Below, piece by piece: positions 8,835-16,633 of a stretch of DNA of 64,000 nt. Location of the stretch: positions 930,001-994,000 of the forward strand of contig NC_009091.1 of the NCBI RefSeq assembly GCF_000015965.1, written 5' to 3'. The DNA comes from Prochlorococcus marinus str. MIT 9301. Lineage in GTDB: Bacteria; Cyanobacteriota; Cyanobacteriia; PCC-6307; Cyanobiaceae. Below the pieces are notes generated by a model that saw nothing but the letters and a program-made list of their open reading frames with translations, did no database searches and was not told the DNA's origin. The position numbers and the translations under genes were made by a program. Numbering within the stretch: position 1 is the first letter of the stretch; the number at the start of each line of letters is the position of its first letter.

Positions 8835-9254
8835 ATGAACTCAAAACCAGTTTGGAAAATAGAAAAAATTGTTTTACCTCAACATGCAGATCATGCAGGC
8901 GTAATGTGGCATGGTAGATATTTTAATTGGCTTGAAGAGAGCCGAATAAATGCACTTTCGGAAGTAGGTATAAGTTATTTCGAACTAACTAAAAATGGCT
9001 TAGATTTACCTTTAATCAATACTTCAATAAAATATAAATCTCCTTTATTTCTTGGTGAAAAAATAACAATCGAGAGCGAATTCAATATTGATAAAAGTCC
9101 TAGGATTAATGTAATTTCAAAATTTCATAACAAGAAAAATGAAATCTTAACGATTGCTGAAGTCAATTTAGTCTTAATAAATAAACTGAATTTTTCTATA
9201 ATAAGAAAAAGGCCAGATTTCCTATCGGAAGCCTTTAGTAAATTAAACGGTTGA
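8835..9254 (+). CDS. Acyl-CoA thioesterase, 4HBT hotdog family
   Basis: Hotdog-fold thioesterase of 139 residues. The family signature is near the N-terminus: HADHAGVMWHGRYFNWLEESR in two overlapping parts (DHAGVMWHGRYF, then FNWLEESR), with the putative catalytic aspartate just before AGV. Relatives include YbgC and the cyanobacterial DHNA-CoA thioesterase of the phylloquinone pathway; the latter role is possible but not shown here. Single-domain length is normal. Confidence 0.85.
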   Translation: MNSKPVWKIEKIVLPQHADHAGVMWHGRYFNWLEESRINALSEVGISYFELTKNGLDLPLINTSIKYKSPLFLGEKITIESEFNIDKSPRINVISKFHNKKNEILTIAEVNLVLINKLNFSIIRKRPDFLSEAFSKLNG

Positions 9255-9296
9255 AATTATTATCCGCCAATTGAATGATTTATTAATCTATTAATT

Positions 9297-9494
9297 ATGA
9301 ATATATTTCAAGTTATTGATTCATATCAATATGATATGGAATCAAGATATCAAGAAAAATCAATGCTCACAAATCTTTTTACAGAGCACAAATTTATAGG
9401 ATGGTTAGGGTTATTTATAGTATTTTTCTCTATCTTTGCAATTTTTGTTTTTCAATTTCTTGAATGGGAAAGTAATGACAATAATAAAAGTTAA
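9297..9494 (+). CDS. Small single-pass membrane protein, 65 aa
   Basis: Soluble N-terminal half (residues 1-30) followed by one strongly hydrophobic helix (about residues 33-55, WLGLFIVFFSIFAIFVF) and a short acidic tail. No family recognised. Same strand and close to the next two genes. Confidence 0.5.
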   Translation: MNIFQVIDSYQYDMESRYQEKSMLTNLFTEHKFIGWLGLFIVFFSIFAIFVFQFLEWESNDNNKS

Positions 9495-9534
9495 GAAGAT
9501 TTAATGCTTATAATTCAACTGAAAGACTTAAAAA

Positions 9535-9786
9535 ATGGCTATCTACTTAAAAATAACTAACCCAACAGAGGTTGTAAAAAAAAAGACCTCAAAATGGCTT
9601 ACAGATATTACACCTGAAAGAATTGACCGAAAATTGGTCGAGGATGAAGTAATAAAAGGCATTATCGAGCAATTAACATTAGAAGGCATAAAAGGAGAAA
9701 TATCAGCAATTAATGGTTTTGAAGTAAATGAATCTTCAGTAATAACAAAAAATAATTTTGTTATTAGAAAAACAAAAACTTTTTAG
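9535..9786 (+). CDS. Conserved-looking hypothetical protein, 83 aa
   Basis: Soluble alpha/beta-looking protein beginning MAIYLKITNP, with a charged middle region (TPERIDRKLVEDEVIKGIIEQL, in parts) and a beta-rich end. No signal peptide or membrane helix. It sits 20 bp upstream of the Mrr-like nuclease gene. Function unknown; a link to the nuclease is only positional. Confidence 0.6.
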   Translation: MAIYLKITNPTEVVKKKTSKWLTDITPERIDRKLVEDEVIKGIIEQLTLEGIKGEISAINGFEVNESSVITKNNFVIRKTKTF

Positions 9787-9806
9787 ATTGAAAATAAAAA
9801 ACTTTA

Positions 9807-10676
9807 ATGAAAAATTTTTTTATTTTAATTATTATTATCCTTTTTTTAATTTTTATAATTGCAAGAGATTATCAAATTAAAAAGAAAAAGTTAAAATTAA
9901 TTAATGCATTAAATTCCAATTTCTTTATTCAAACAATTAATAATTTAATAGACGAGAACAAATACAATTTGTTAGAGGAGAGGATAAGATTAAGGGAAAT
10001 AGATGCTTACGGTAACGAGGATTATAAAAAATGGATTGGCAATCCACCCCTTGATGAAAAAGCCATTGAGGAAAATATATTTCATGGATCTAAGCGATTT
10101 AAAGAGGGTATACCATACTTCTGGGAAAAAGTAATTTTAAAAAAATTTGGAAATATGGAATTATTTTTCGAAAAGTGGAGATCGTATTGTAATGAAAATC
10201 CTACTATTGACGATGAGATAGTGGGATCTATTAGAAAGCTCGAGACTGAAGATTGGTTTGTTTTCATAGCAAGTCAAATAGAGAAATCATGCTTAAACTT
10301 AATAGAAAAAAACTACTCAAGCAAAAACAAGGGGAACTACAAAAAAGGTATTAGATTTGAAAATCATTGTATGGAAATTCTCAAACAATGTGGCTGGCAA
10401 GTAAAAGAAACCCCTAATACAGGAGATCAAGGGGTTGACTTAATTGCGTCAATAAATGATTTGAGAATATGTATACAATGCAAAGATCATGAAAAAGCCA
10501 TTGGAAATAAAGCAGTTCAGGAAATATCAGCTGGTAAATTATTTTGGAAAGGTACACATGCAATAATAGTTTCAAAATCTGGCTTTACAAAGTATGCTCA
10601 TCAACTAGCAAAATCAAATAAAGTGGAACTAATCAATGAATATCAATTAAAAGATTTAAAAAATTTTATTGTTTAA
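9807..10676 (+). CDS. Membrane-anchored Mrr-like restriction endonuclease-fold protein
   Basis: 289 residues. The N-terminus has a membrane helix (IIIILFLIFIIA) and the middle is uncharacterised. The C-terminal third is a restriction-endonuclease-like domain of the Mrr/DUF2034 type: GIRFENHCMEILKQCGW with the glutamate, GDQGVDLIA with the acidic metal ligand, and ICIQCKDH giving the Q-x-K half of the active site. All core catalytic residues are present, so nuclease activity is plausible. No methyltransferase neighbour is seen, so this is not a classical R-M pair. It may act on modified or foreign DNA near the membrane (inference). Confidence 0.8.
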   Translation: MKNFFILIIIILFLIFIIARDYQIKKKKLKLINALNSNFFIQTINNLIDENKYNLLEERIRLREIDAYGNEDYKKWIGNPPLDEKAIEENIFHGSKRFKEGIPYFWEKVILKKFGNMELFFEKWRSYCNENPTIDDEIVGSIRKLETEDWFVFIASQIEKSCLNLIEKNYSSKNKGNYKKGIRFENHCMEILKQCGWQVKETPNTGDQGVDLIASINDLRICIQCKDHEKAIGNKAVQEISAGKLFWKGTHAIIVSKSGFTKYAHQLAKSNKVELINEYQLKDLKNFIV

Positions 10677-10681
10677 ATAGT

Positions 10682-11086
10682 TTATATCAATTGAGTTAAG
10701 CCCTCTTTGTAAAGCAAAAGTGTTGCAAAAATTCCTGAGGCCCACAATAAACCTCTAGCTTTGGGAATATTAAAAACGTATGCACCTATATATAAAAAAC
10801 GAAAAATAGGATGAATCAATGCTGCAATTATTGCAATATTCGAGTCAGTTAAAGTAATCAGACAAAGAAGACATGCGGGTGCATGTAGGGAAATACTTTC
10901 CCAACAATTTTGATGACACCAAACTGCTCTTTTTCCAAAAGAAGGTAATTCATCGAATAAAGCCCTTGGAGCAGACATATTTTCAACAGAATATCCCGCT
11001 TTAACTCTCCCTATACTTAATGGAATAATTGATAATAAAACAACACCAACTGATAGACAAAGGCTCCAGACAAAAGCTACTTGCAT
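10682..11086 (-). CDS. MAPEG family membrane protein
   Basis: 134 residues with about four hydrophobic segments. The family pattern is visible in AVWCHQNCWESISLHAPA and in HPIFRFLYIGAYV, which contain the conserved Asn/Glu and Arg positions of MAPEG proteins (membrane-associated proteins in eicosanoid and glutathione metabolism). The substrate is unknown in cyanobacteria. Convergent with the nuclease gene at 5 bp. Confidence 0.8.
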   Translation of the reverse strand: MQVAFVWSLCLSVGVVLLSIIPLSIGRVKAGYSVENMSAPRALFDELPSFGKRAVWCHQNCWESISLHAPACLLCLITLTDSNIAIIAALIHPIFRFLYIGAYVFNIPKARGLLWASGIFATLLLYKEGLTQLI

Positions 11087-11203
11087 ATGATTTAAATAAT
11101 ACTATTAGCTTAATAATTAAAGCTCTTTATCGTGATAAATGAAAAATCATTACCATAGATAAAACTTTGCAAAAAATGCTGTAATTTATAAAAAAAATCA
11201 TTT

Positions 11204-11329
11204 ATGGATATTACAAAGATAGTTTTAATTTTTGGCATAAGTTTACTAATATATTTTGCTTTTCTGTTTTTAGGATTTTTTCTTAAAAATAAAAATCTAA
11301 AGGCGCAGAATCTAAAAAAAGAAGAGTAA
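11204..11329 (+). CDS. Mini membrane protein, 41 aa
   Basis: ATG at 11204 to TAA at 11327-11329. One hydrophobic helix (about residues 5-27) followed by a basic tail ending KKEE. The opposite-strand ORF over the same bases (11110-11343) has an irregular composition and appears to be its shadow. Function unknown. Confidence 0.5.
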   Translation: MDITKIVLIFGISLLIYFAFLFLGFFLKNKNLKAQNLKKEE

Positions 11330-11460
11330 ATTATTAATGCCACGAAAATTTACTATTTTCTCAATATTTTTATATCTTTTTGAATATATTTCATAGAAAT
11401 AAAATTTGATCCAAATAATAATAAAGGATATTTGAAATTAAATAAGACAGTTGCTGGTAT

Positions 11461-11754
11461 ATGAAAAAATTTTATAAATTTCTTAAAAGTTTTCTATTTA
11501 TATCACTTTGGCTTATTTTATCCTCATTTTTAACCCAATATTGGAATACCTTTCATTGGGAATATATTTACTTTAACTTCAGAATTATATTTGATAAAGA
11601 ATTTTGGTTTGTTGTAGAAAAAATTCTTCTAGGATTTGATATTGGTTACTGGTTAGAAGAAGCACTAATATTCTTAAGCTATGAAATACCAAAAGAATCA
11701 TTCAAATATTTACCAATTTATTTCGTTTTAAAGTCTATTTGGATAAAGAATTAA
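11461..11754 (+). CDS. Hypothetical aromatic-rich membrane-associated protein, 97 aa
   Basis: A basic N-terminus precedes a hydrophobic segment (residues 11-26). The rest is rich in Phe, Trp and Tyr (WNTFHWEYIYFNF). Ends 8 bp before the convergent PAP/fibrillin gene. No family recognised. Confidence 0.5.
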   Translation: MKKFYKFLKSFLFISLWLILSSFLTQYWNTFHWEYIYFNFRIIFDKEFWFVVEKILLGFDIGYWLEEALIFLSYEIPKESFKYLPIYFVLKSIWIKN

Positions 11755-11762
11755 TTTATATT

Positions 11763-12305
11763 TTAAATAGATTTTAAAAATTCCTTGAAATTCTTGAATA
11801 AAGTCGTTGAATTTATTTTTCTTAAAACAAATAAAGTTCCTTTATCACCTCTACAGATTCTCAGCTTATTACTTAAATAAGTTATCTCTAACCACCCTAA
11901 TTGTTCATTATTTATTTCTTTCATAGCCTTTATATTTTTTCTTCCAAATTTAGGACCTATAACGCCAGCATGTGTAAATTTGACCCCAATTTTTTTTTCA
12001 TCTATGTAATTAAGTCTTATTAAAATACCAGTACCAATAATTGATTTTATTCCTCTAGGTTTAAGTAAATTAAGACCATTTAAATTTAAGGGATCAAGAA
12101 TTTGAAGGTTATCAATAAAAGGAGAATATTTTAAAAAAGGACTATTAGAACTACTCCACCTAAGCTCCCAAACACCCTGTAAATCATTTTTATCTTTGCT
12201 AAAGGAAAAATTATGATCAATTTCAAGTTGTTCGGCAATAGTACGTATACTCTCTGAATTTGGAGATTTAAGAAGTAAATTTAATAAATTATTTTCGGTT
12301 TCCAT
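11763..12305 (-). CDS. PAP/fibrillin (plastid lipid-associated) family protein
   Basis: 180-residue lipocalin-like protein. Family features: the first strand LQGVWELRWSSSNSPFLKYS (about residues 42-60) and the closing motif LRICRGDKGTLFVLRK near the C-terminus. Members associate with thylakoids or plastoglobule-like lipid and bind small hydrophobic molecules such as quinones or carotenoids. Thylakoid association is inferred. A second, larger paralogue is at 14735. Confidence 0.85.
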   Translation of the reverse strand: METENNLLNLLLKSPNSESIRTIAEQLEIDHNFSFSKDKNDLQGVWELRWSSSNSPFLKYSPFIDNLQILDPLNLNGLNLLKPRGIKSIIGTGILIRLNYIDEKKIGVKFTHAGVIGPKFGRKNIKAMKEINNEQLGWLEITYLSNKLRICRGDKGTLFVLRKINSTTLFKNFKEFLKSI

Positions 12306-12384
12306 TTAATAAACGTTGGAGTATATAGCTAAGGATAAATACTTACCTCCATATGCTATATTCTATCCAGAATATCTTGATTTG

Positions 12385-12669
12385 ATGACAAAGAGCTATT
12401 GGCTAAAGAAAATTTCTATTCCAAATGCAGATTTATTTCTGGAATATATAAGGACAGTATTGCCTTGGATTAAATCTGTGGGAGGAGTAATAGTAAAAAG
12501 AGATTTAATACAAGAATCAACCTCAAATGAATGGGATGGAGGGCAGCTTGGACTAGTAATTGAATTCGAATCAAAATTTGCTGCTAAAAAAGCATTTTAT
12601 TCTGAAGTATTTCAAAAATATCTGCAGTCCAGAGATTTAATGGAACTAGTTACTATAAGTACTCTTTAA
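12385..12669 (+). CDS. DUF1330-like ferredoxin-fold protein, 94 aa
   Basis: The frame is open from a TTG at 12316, but the ATG at 12385 gives MTKSYWLKKISIPN, which fits the usual beginning of DUF1330 domains (small dimeric alpha/beta-barrel proteins). I therefore choose 12385. The motif GGVIVKRD and the region VIEFESKFAAKKAFYS correspond to the conserved core. Function of the family is poorly defined. The TTG start would give 117 residues and place it 10 bp from the divergent fibrillin gene. Confidence 0.75.
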   Translation: MTKSYWLKKISIPNADLFLEYIRTVLPWIKSVGGVIVKRDLIQESTSNEWDGGQLGLVIEFESKFAAKKAFYSEVFQKYLQSRDLMELVTISTL

Positions 12670-12805
12670 AAAATCAACCAATAGCGACCTCAAACAAACA
12701 ACTTATAAGTATTTATTACTATTAAATTATTTATGTAATATTTATAACTTCACTAGCAATAGCATATTTTGCACAATTTAATTGTAAAAGTAATCCGTTA
12801 ATCAA

Positions 12806-12985
12806 ATGAACTATTCAACAGAAAAAGATGATTATTTGATGACAACTCCATATACAAAAAAAATTCAGCAAAAATTTGAAAAGGTTAAATCTTTTTTAGA
12901 GCAAAATGGATTTAATCCATCATCAGAGAGCTTAATGCAAGATATAGTTAGTTCAGAAGAATATATTGCTAAAAATGGCTTATAA
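12806..12985 (+). CDS. Small hypothetical protein, 59 aa
   Basis: ATG at 12806 to TAA at 12983-12985. Soluble and charged, with a predicted helix over IQQKFEKVKSFLEQNGF and an acidic C-terminal part. No membrane segment. It fits a gap between annotated genes and its codon use looks like that of its neighbours. Function unknown. Confidence 0.55.
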   Translation: MNYSTEKDDYLMTTPYTKKIQQKFEKVKSFLEQNGFNPSSESLMQDIVSSEEYIAKNGL

Positions 12986-12988
12986 ATA

Positions 12989-13168
12989 TCAGAATATATT
13001 CAGAGACCTTAAATAATAAAAACCACCTATTAGGAAAGGCATTAATATTCCTATAAATAAAAATATCGATTTCCTTGATTCGCCTTCTGATATGGGGTTA
13101 ATTTTTGGTTCAATTGCGAAACCATTTTGTCTACCACCGCTTTCGGTTGTATAACCTTTTTTATCCAT
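12989..13168 (-). CDS. Small C-terminally anchored membrane protein, 59 aa
   Basis: ATG (complement of 13166-13168) to TGA at 12989. The polar N-terminal half begins MDKKGYTTESGGRQNGFAIEP. The C-terminal membrane helix spans about residues 34-52, with a short tail. The ordered polar motif before the helix looks conserved rather than random, typical of cyanobacterial thylakoid mini-proteins. Convergent with the preceding gene at 3 bp. Function unknown. Confidence 0.65.
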   Translation of the reverse strand: MDKKGYTTESGGRQNGFAIEPKINPISEGESRKSIFLFIGILMPFLIGGFYYLRSLNIF

Positions 13169-13253
13169 AAGAAAAGTAATTTATGCAGATTATCTCATGT
13201 AAATACTTATTTAAAAAAATTTTTTACATTTAGAATTAAACTACTTTTAAGAT

Positions 13254-13388
13254 CTAACAATTGATTTCAATCTGAGATTTCAACTTTGCAGCTTTTTTTA
13301 AAAGACCTACAACTTCCTTACGGCCAGTAGCAAACTCAGCTTTGTTAAGTAACTCGCTATATTTTTTTGTGATTTCTCTATGGTTCAT
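13254..13388 (-). CDS. Small helical protein, 44 aa
   Basis: ATG (complement of 13386-13388) to TAG at 13254. Lys/Glu-rich, likely one or two helices (YSELLNKAEFATGRKE, then LLKKAAKLKSQIE). Soluble. Looks like a conserved picocyanobacterial mini-protein, but I do not recognise the family. Confidence 0.5.
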   Translation of the reverse strand: MNHREITKKYSELLNKAEFATGRKEVVGLLKKAAKLKSQIEINC

Positions 13389-13474
13389 TTTGAAAATTAT
13401 ATTCTATAAATTATAAAGCTCCTAAAAAAAGTTTTTGTATAAAAGATATCAAAAAAGAGTTTAAGTACCTTTAC

Positions 13475-13777
13475 CTATTTAAACCAACCTTTTTTCTTTG
13501 GTTTAATCTCTTCTTTAGTAACTTCTTTTTTTCTCCCAAATAATCCCTTTTTTTGGACTGGTAAATTCTCTTCAATAGGTTTAGATTTTCTGTTAAATAA
13601 GCCTTTTTTAGGTTCTTTTTTAATTGATTCCTTTGTTTCGGAAATCTTTGTTTTTTTAGGATTTGGTTTTGAATTTTTGGATTTTCTATCTGCAAATAAA
13701 GTTTGATATACAAAAAACCCAAAAACAGCAAAGAAGCCTAATGCCTGTACTAGAGCAGTTCCAAGATTATCAAACAT
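13475..13777 (-). CDS. Membrane-anchored lysine-rich protein, 100 aa
   Basis: N-terminal hydrophobic helix (residues 5-28) followed by a very basic tail with repeated short motifs (KKGLFNRK, KKGLFGRK, KKGWFK). The start codon directly abuts the stop codon of the secreted protein gene upstream, so the two are translationally coupled. The basic tail could bind acidic lipids, nucleic acid or ribosomes (inference). An overlapping frame (13471-13731) is a shadow of the Lys-rich coding sequence. Confidence 0.65.
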   Translation of the reverse strand: MFDNLGTALVQALGFFAVFGFFVYQTLFADRKSKNSKPNPKKTKISETKESIKKEPKKGLFNRKSKPIEENLPVQKKGLFGRKKEVTKEEIKPKKKGWFK

Positions 13778-13963
13778 TTAGGCCTCAACTTTGTATAGTG
13801 ATTCTTTTTCTTTCGCTTCTATGCATTTTTTATCATCAGATAAGCATTCAATTTCTGCCTTCTTCTCAGTATGAGAACTGCAACCACCTGCATTTGCATT
13901 AGATATTGAAAACAAAGTTAGTACCCCTAAAATTAAGGCGCATGAGGTGTTAATGGGTTTCAT
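13778..13963 (-). CDS. Small secreted cysteine-containing protein
   Basis: I choose the second Met of the frame (13963), which gives a clean signal peptide: MKPINTSCALILG... with cleavage expected after SNANA. The mature peptide begins GGCSSHTEKK and carries further cysteines (EIECLSDDKKCIEAK). The GGC-x-x-H start is shared with the secreted protein at 27633. Abuts the next gene without a gap. Confidence 0.7.
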   Translation of the reverse strand: MKPINTSCALILGVLTLFSISNANAGGCSSHTEKKAEIECLSDDKKCIEAKEKESLYKVEA

Positions 13964-14048
13964 AAGTTTTATTTTTATTATGGAAAAATAATTTCGCAAT
14001 TGCGAAGATAATCTTATCTTCTGCTAAAAGTATCCCCTTTTTATATAT

Positions 14049-14228
14049 CTATTTGTAGTAATTAATTAAATCGATAATTAATATTGCTAGTAATGAAAAA
14101 CCTAAAATGAAAGGTAAATAGGGATATTTATTTAAAATTTTGTTTAGTTGATTTTTCGATGTTTTTTTTTCCTTTTTCTTCTCTCTAGGTGGTAAACCTA
14201 ACTCTTCTCTTCTCTTAGCTTCTCCCAT
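14049..14228 (-). CDS. DUF2839 family protein, 59 aa
   Basis: Begins MGEAKRREELGLPP, the recognisable start of cyanobacterial DUF2839 proteins, followed by a Lys-rich linker and a C-terminal membrane helix (about residues 38-55). Start is the complement of 14226-14228; stop TAG at 14049. Function unknown in the family. Confidence 0.75.
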   Translation of the reverse strand: MGEAKRREELGLPPREKKKEKKTSKNQLNKILNKYPYLPFILGFSLLAILIIDLINYYK

Positions 14229-14354
14229 AATTTTTTAAACTATTTTAGACTATTTTATACACCGAGAAAAAGTATTGTATTGTTCTTGATTTAAATTATT
14301 AACGGTTAATTTAGTCTAAATTTTGGATATATTAAAAATATAAAAAAAAATTAC

Positions 14355-14462
14355 ATGATAGAAGTAGTTTGGTCAGTAAATATAATGATTGCAATTCTGA
14401 TTATTGGTGTTGCCTGGGTTCTTTATTACATATTTACTTATGATCAAAAATTTACTTCCTAG
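14355..14462 (+). CDS. Mini membrane protein, 35 aa
   Basis: ATG at 14355, TAG at 14460-14462. Almost entirely one membrane helix (residues 5-27) with a short polar C-terminus. Four bases before the Nif11-like gene on the same strand, so probably cotranscribed. The size is like small photosystem or cytochrome b6f subunits, but it is not PetG (found at 45566) and I do not recognise it. Confidence 0.55.
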   Translation: MIEVVWSVNIMIAILIIGVAWVLYYIFTYDQKFTS

Positions 14463-14466
14463 ATAA

Positions 14467-14649
14467 ATGTCAGATAAAGATCTAAGTAATTTTCTAAAAA
14501 AAATAGAGCAACTTAATCAAATTGCTGAGCTAATAAAAAATAATCCTAGTAAAAAGTTATCCCTTTCAAAATGCAAGAATCATGATGAAGTAATTAGATT
14601 AACCACTGAATGGGGTTTTGATATTGGTAAAAGGTGGGGAGAATATTAA
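14467..14649 (+). CDS. Nif11-like domain protein, 60 aa
   Basis: Begins MSDKDLSNFLKKIEQ and contains the Nif11 pattern: an N-terminal helix, then KCKNHDEVIRLTTEWGFDI, ending GKRWGEY. Nif11-like domains form the leader of many cyanobacterial RiPP precursors, including prochlorosins. Here no GG/GA cleavage site followed by a Cys/Ser/Thr-rich core is present, and no LanM or protease gene is nearby. It may be a stand-alone relic or a regulator. The family call is by pattern only. Confidence 0.65.
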   Translation: MSDKDLSNFLKKIEQLNQIAELIKNNPSKKLSLSKCKNHDEVIRLTTEWGFDIGKRWGEY

Positions 14650-14734
14650 TTGATTTTATTACCAGTATTATTAAAATTGCCATCAACTTCAAATTAAATT
14701 CCTAAGATAAATTTGTATTTCTTGTATTGGAGTT

Positions 14735-15505
14735 ATGAAAGAAATTGGAGAAATAAAGTCAAATATATATAAAATAGCTGCTGTTACAGATAGAGGTCAA
14801 AGATTAAATAAATTAATTTCTCCTATGTATGAGGAAAAAGCTAATGAAATGGATGAATTGATTGATGCTCTTAAAAACTTTAGTTTTGAAATATCAGAAA
14901 AATTATTGTCTGGAGAGTGGGAATTAATTTTTTCTAATGTTGAATTATTTCGAAGTTCACCTTTCTTCCTTGCTATTGAAAAGGCATTAAATGATGAATT
15001 TAAAAGTAATCTTTTTTTTAAATTACATCAATTGCAAGTAGGATCCTTTGGCATTTCAACTATTGGGAGAATTGCTCAAAAGATTGATTTTGACAAAAAA
15101 GAATTTATATCTACTTTTGACACTACAATATTTGGGCTCACAACAATTCCTATCTTGGGTTGGTTCAAACTATTACCTACTTTTGGTGGAAGAGTAATAA
15201 CCTTAGCAAGTGATTTAGTTTTAAGAAATAATTTACTTGATATGAACTTACAAAAGACAAAAGTTTCTAAAGTTGATGGACTTAATAAGATTCCATTATT
15301 TAGTGAATTACTTATGGATAGATGGTATCCAGTTAAAGAGGTATGGAATAAGTTACCTTGGAATAAAGAATCGCCAAATTGCCAGGTTTCAATTGTATAT
15401 TTAGACGATGAAATGAGAATTATGCAGGATATGTATGGGTCTCTTTTTATTTATATAAGGCCTTCAATTTCCTTGTTGAATTCAAATACAATCTCTAATT
15501 ATTAA
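14735..15505 (+). CDS. PAP/fibrillin family protein, 256 aa
   Basis: Longer relative of the 11763 gene. N-terminal helical part, then the fibrillin beta-barrel: LLSGEWELIFSNVELFRSSPFF around residues 57-78 (in parts), an insertion with hydrophobic strands, and the final motif DDEMRIMQDMYGSLFIYIRP near residues 225-244. Expected to be thylakoid- or lipid-associated. Two fibrillin genes within about 3 kb suggest related roles in quinone or carotenoid handling (inference). Confidence 0.82.
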   Translation: MKEIGEIKSNIYKIAAVTDRGQRLNKLISPMYEEKANEMDELIDALKNFSFEISEKLLSGEWELIFSNVELFRSSPFFLAIEKALNDEFKSNLFFKLHQLQVGSFGISTIGRIAQKIDFDKKEFISTFDTTIFGLTTIPILGWFKLLPTFGGRVITLASDLVLRNNLLDMNLQKTKVSKVDGLNKIPLFSELLMDRWYPVKEVWNKLPWNKESPNCQVSIVYLDDEMRIMQDMYGSLFIYIRPSISLLNSNTISNY

Positions 15506-15633
15506 TTAAAACACTGAATAATAATTTTGTAATTTATAGAAAAAACCATAAAAAAATTATTTTAAAGATTAATTAATAAAAACATCTCACATCTTAAATA
15601 CAAATAGGTTATGTTCATGATGAACATTTTTTT

Positions 15634-15951
15634 ATTATACTTAGAAAACAAGAAAAAAATTCAGTTGTTAGAGGAATATTCCTAATAGGAGGTTGGGGCT
15701 TTGGTCTAGACAGATTCTACGAAGGAGATAAAAAAGGTGGTTTCTTATCAATCATTGGTTGGAGTATCACATTTTTTAGCTTTATCTTTCTTAAATGTTC
15801 AGGTTATGAATATGCTGAGGGTGTGAAAAATTATTCAGATTATTCCCCTAACCCTTTAATAGTATTACCTTTACTGGCAGGATCATATGGTGGCTTTCTA
15901 ATAATTAAGAAGGCATTTAGATTAGCGAAGCAATTTGAAAATGTTGAATAA
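15634..15951 (+). CDS. TM2-domain membrane protein without a normal start codon
   Basis: The frame encodes a TM2 domain: RGIFLIGGWGFGLDRFYEGDKKGG (in parts), two hydrophobic segments and a basic tail ending QFENVE. The frame is open from 15598 but contains no ATG, GTG or TTG before the domain; ATT at 15634 or ATA at 15637 are the only start-like codons nearby. An ATG at 15611 lies in the neighbouring frame and would join this one through a single-base slip in the seven-A run at 15653-15659. Either a rare start, a slippage site, a decayed gene or a sequencing error. Confidence 0.6.
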   Translation: MILRKQEKNSVVRGIFLIGGWGFGLDRFYEGDKKGGFLSIIGWSITFFSFIFLKCSGYEYAEGVKNYSDYSPNPLIVLPLLAGSYGGFLIIKKAFRLAKQFENVE

Positions 15952-15969
15952 TAATACCAGCGGGCAAAT

Positions 15970-16131
15970 TTAAGATAATAATCCAGATCCTTTCAAATAA
16001 AATTTAAATAAAAGAATTACTAAAAGGTTTACTATTGCTAAGGCTACTAAACCATTTCTGTTTTTTACATCTAATTTTTTGACTAAATTAGAAAGATAAA
16101 TGACTGGATTTTCTGGCTCTTTATTATCCAA
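15970..16131 (-). CDS. Small membrane protein, TTG start, 53 aa
   Basis: TTG (complement of 16129-16131) to TAA at 15970. A stop lies two codons upstream, so TTG is the only feasible start. Polar N-terminus (DNKEPENPVIYLSNLVKKL, 19 residues) and a membrane helix around residues 27-45. The ordered sequence supports coding. Convergent with the TM2 gene. Function unknown. Confidence 0.5.
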   Translation of the reverse strand: MDNKEPENPVIYLSNLVKKLDVKNRNGLVALAIVNLLVILLFKFYLKGSGLLS

Positions 16132-16227
16132 ATTTTATTTAAATATTAATTTGACAAGAAAATATCACAGTTTCATTTGAAGAATCAAAATTGTAAAGAT
16201 GATTATCCAAAAAGAAATAAATAATTT

Positions 16228-16602
16228 CTAACCCATAATTCCAGCATTTCTTAAAAACGCTTTACCCATATTGCCAATTACAAAAAATAGAGACAAATTA
16301 ATTAAAAGGATTATTAATAATGCCAACATTTTATAGTTTGGATTTGTTGAAATTCCATCAAATCCATTATTAAGAAATCTTTTAAAAAGTGATTTATCAA
16401 TTTTTGTTTTTTGTTGATCAGAATCAAGTTTTACATTTTCTTTTGAAGAATCTTGACTGCTTGCTTTCTCTAGAAATTCTGTAAATGCTTTAACATTTTC
16501 TTCTTTTTTAATCCCCTCATTAAGATCTTTATTGTCTTCATTCAAATTGGGGGACGATTCGATTGAATTATTTTCTTCAGGATTAAGTTTTGAATCTTCC
16601 AA
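16228..16602 (-). CDS. C-terminally anchored acidic protein, 124 aa
   Basis: The first 75 residues are disordered-looking and rich in Asn, Glu, Asp and Lys, followed by a basic patch (KSLFKRFLNNGF) and one membrane helix (about residues 92-112) near the C-terminus. Topology suggests a cytoplasmic acidic domain held at the membrane. Family not recognised. Confidence 0.6.
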   Translation of the reverse strand: MEDSKLNPEENNSIESSPNLNEDNKDLNEGIKKEENVKAFTEFLEKASSQDSSKENVKLDSDQQKTKIDKSLFKRFLNNGFDGISTNPNYKMLALLIILLINLSLFFVIGNMGKAFLRNAGIMG

Positions 16603-16633
16603 ATTAGTATTAAATGCTAGGAGTATATTACAC

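Noticed and set aside
11110-11343. 77-residue minus-strand ORF
   Set aside because: Covers the plus-strand mini membrane protein at 11204; its Phe/Arg/Lys-rich composition looks like a shadow of an AT-rich coding strand.
12316-12384. TTG-started extension of the DUF1330-like gene
   Set aside because: The domain begins at the ATG at 12385; the extension adds residues not expected in the family.
13471-13731. 86-residue minus-strand ORF
   Set aside because: Frame-shifted reading of the Lys-rich repeats of the 13475-13777 gene, which has a better membrane anchor and start.
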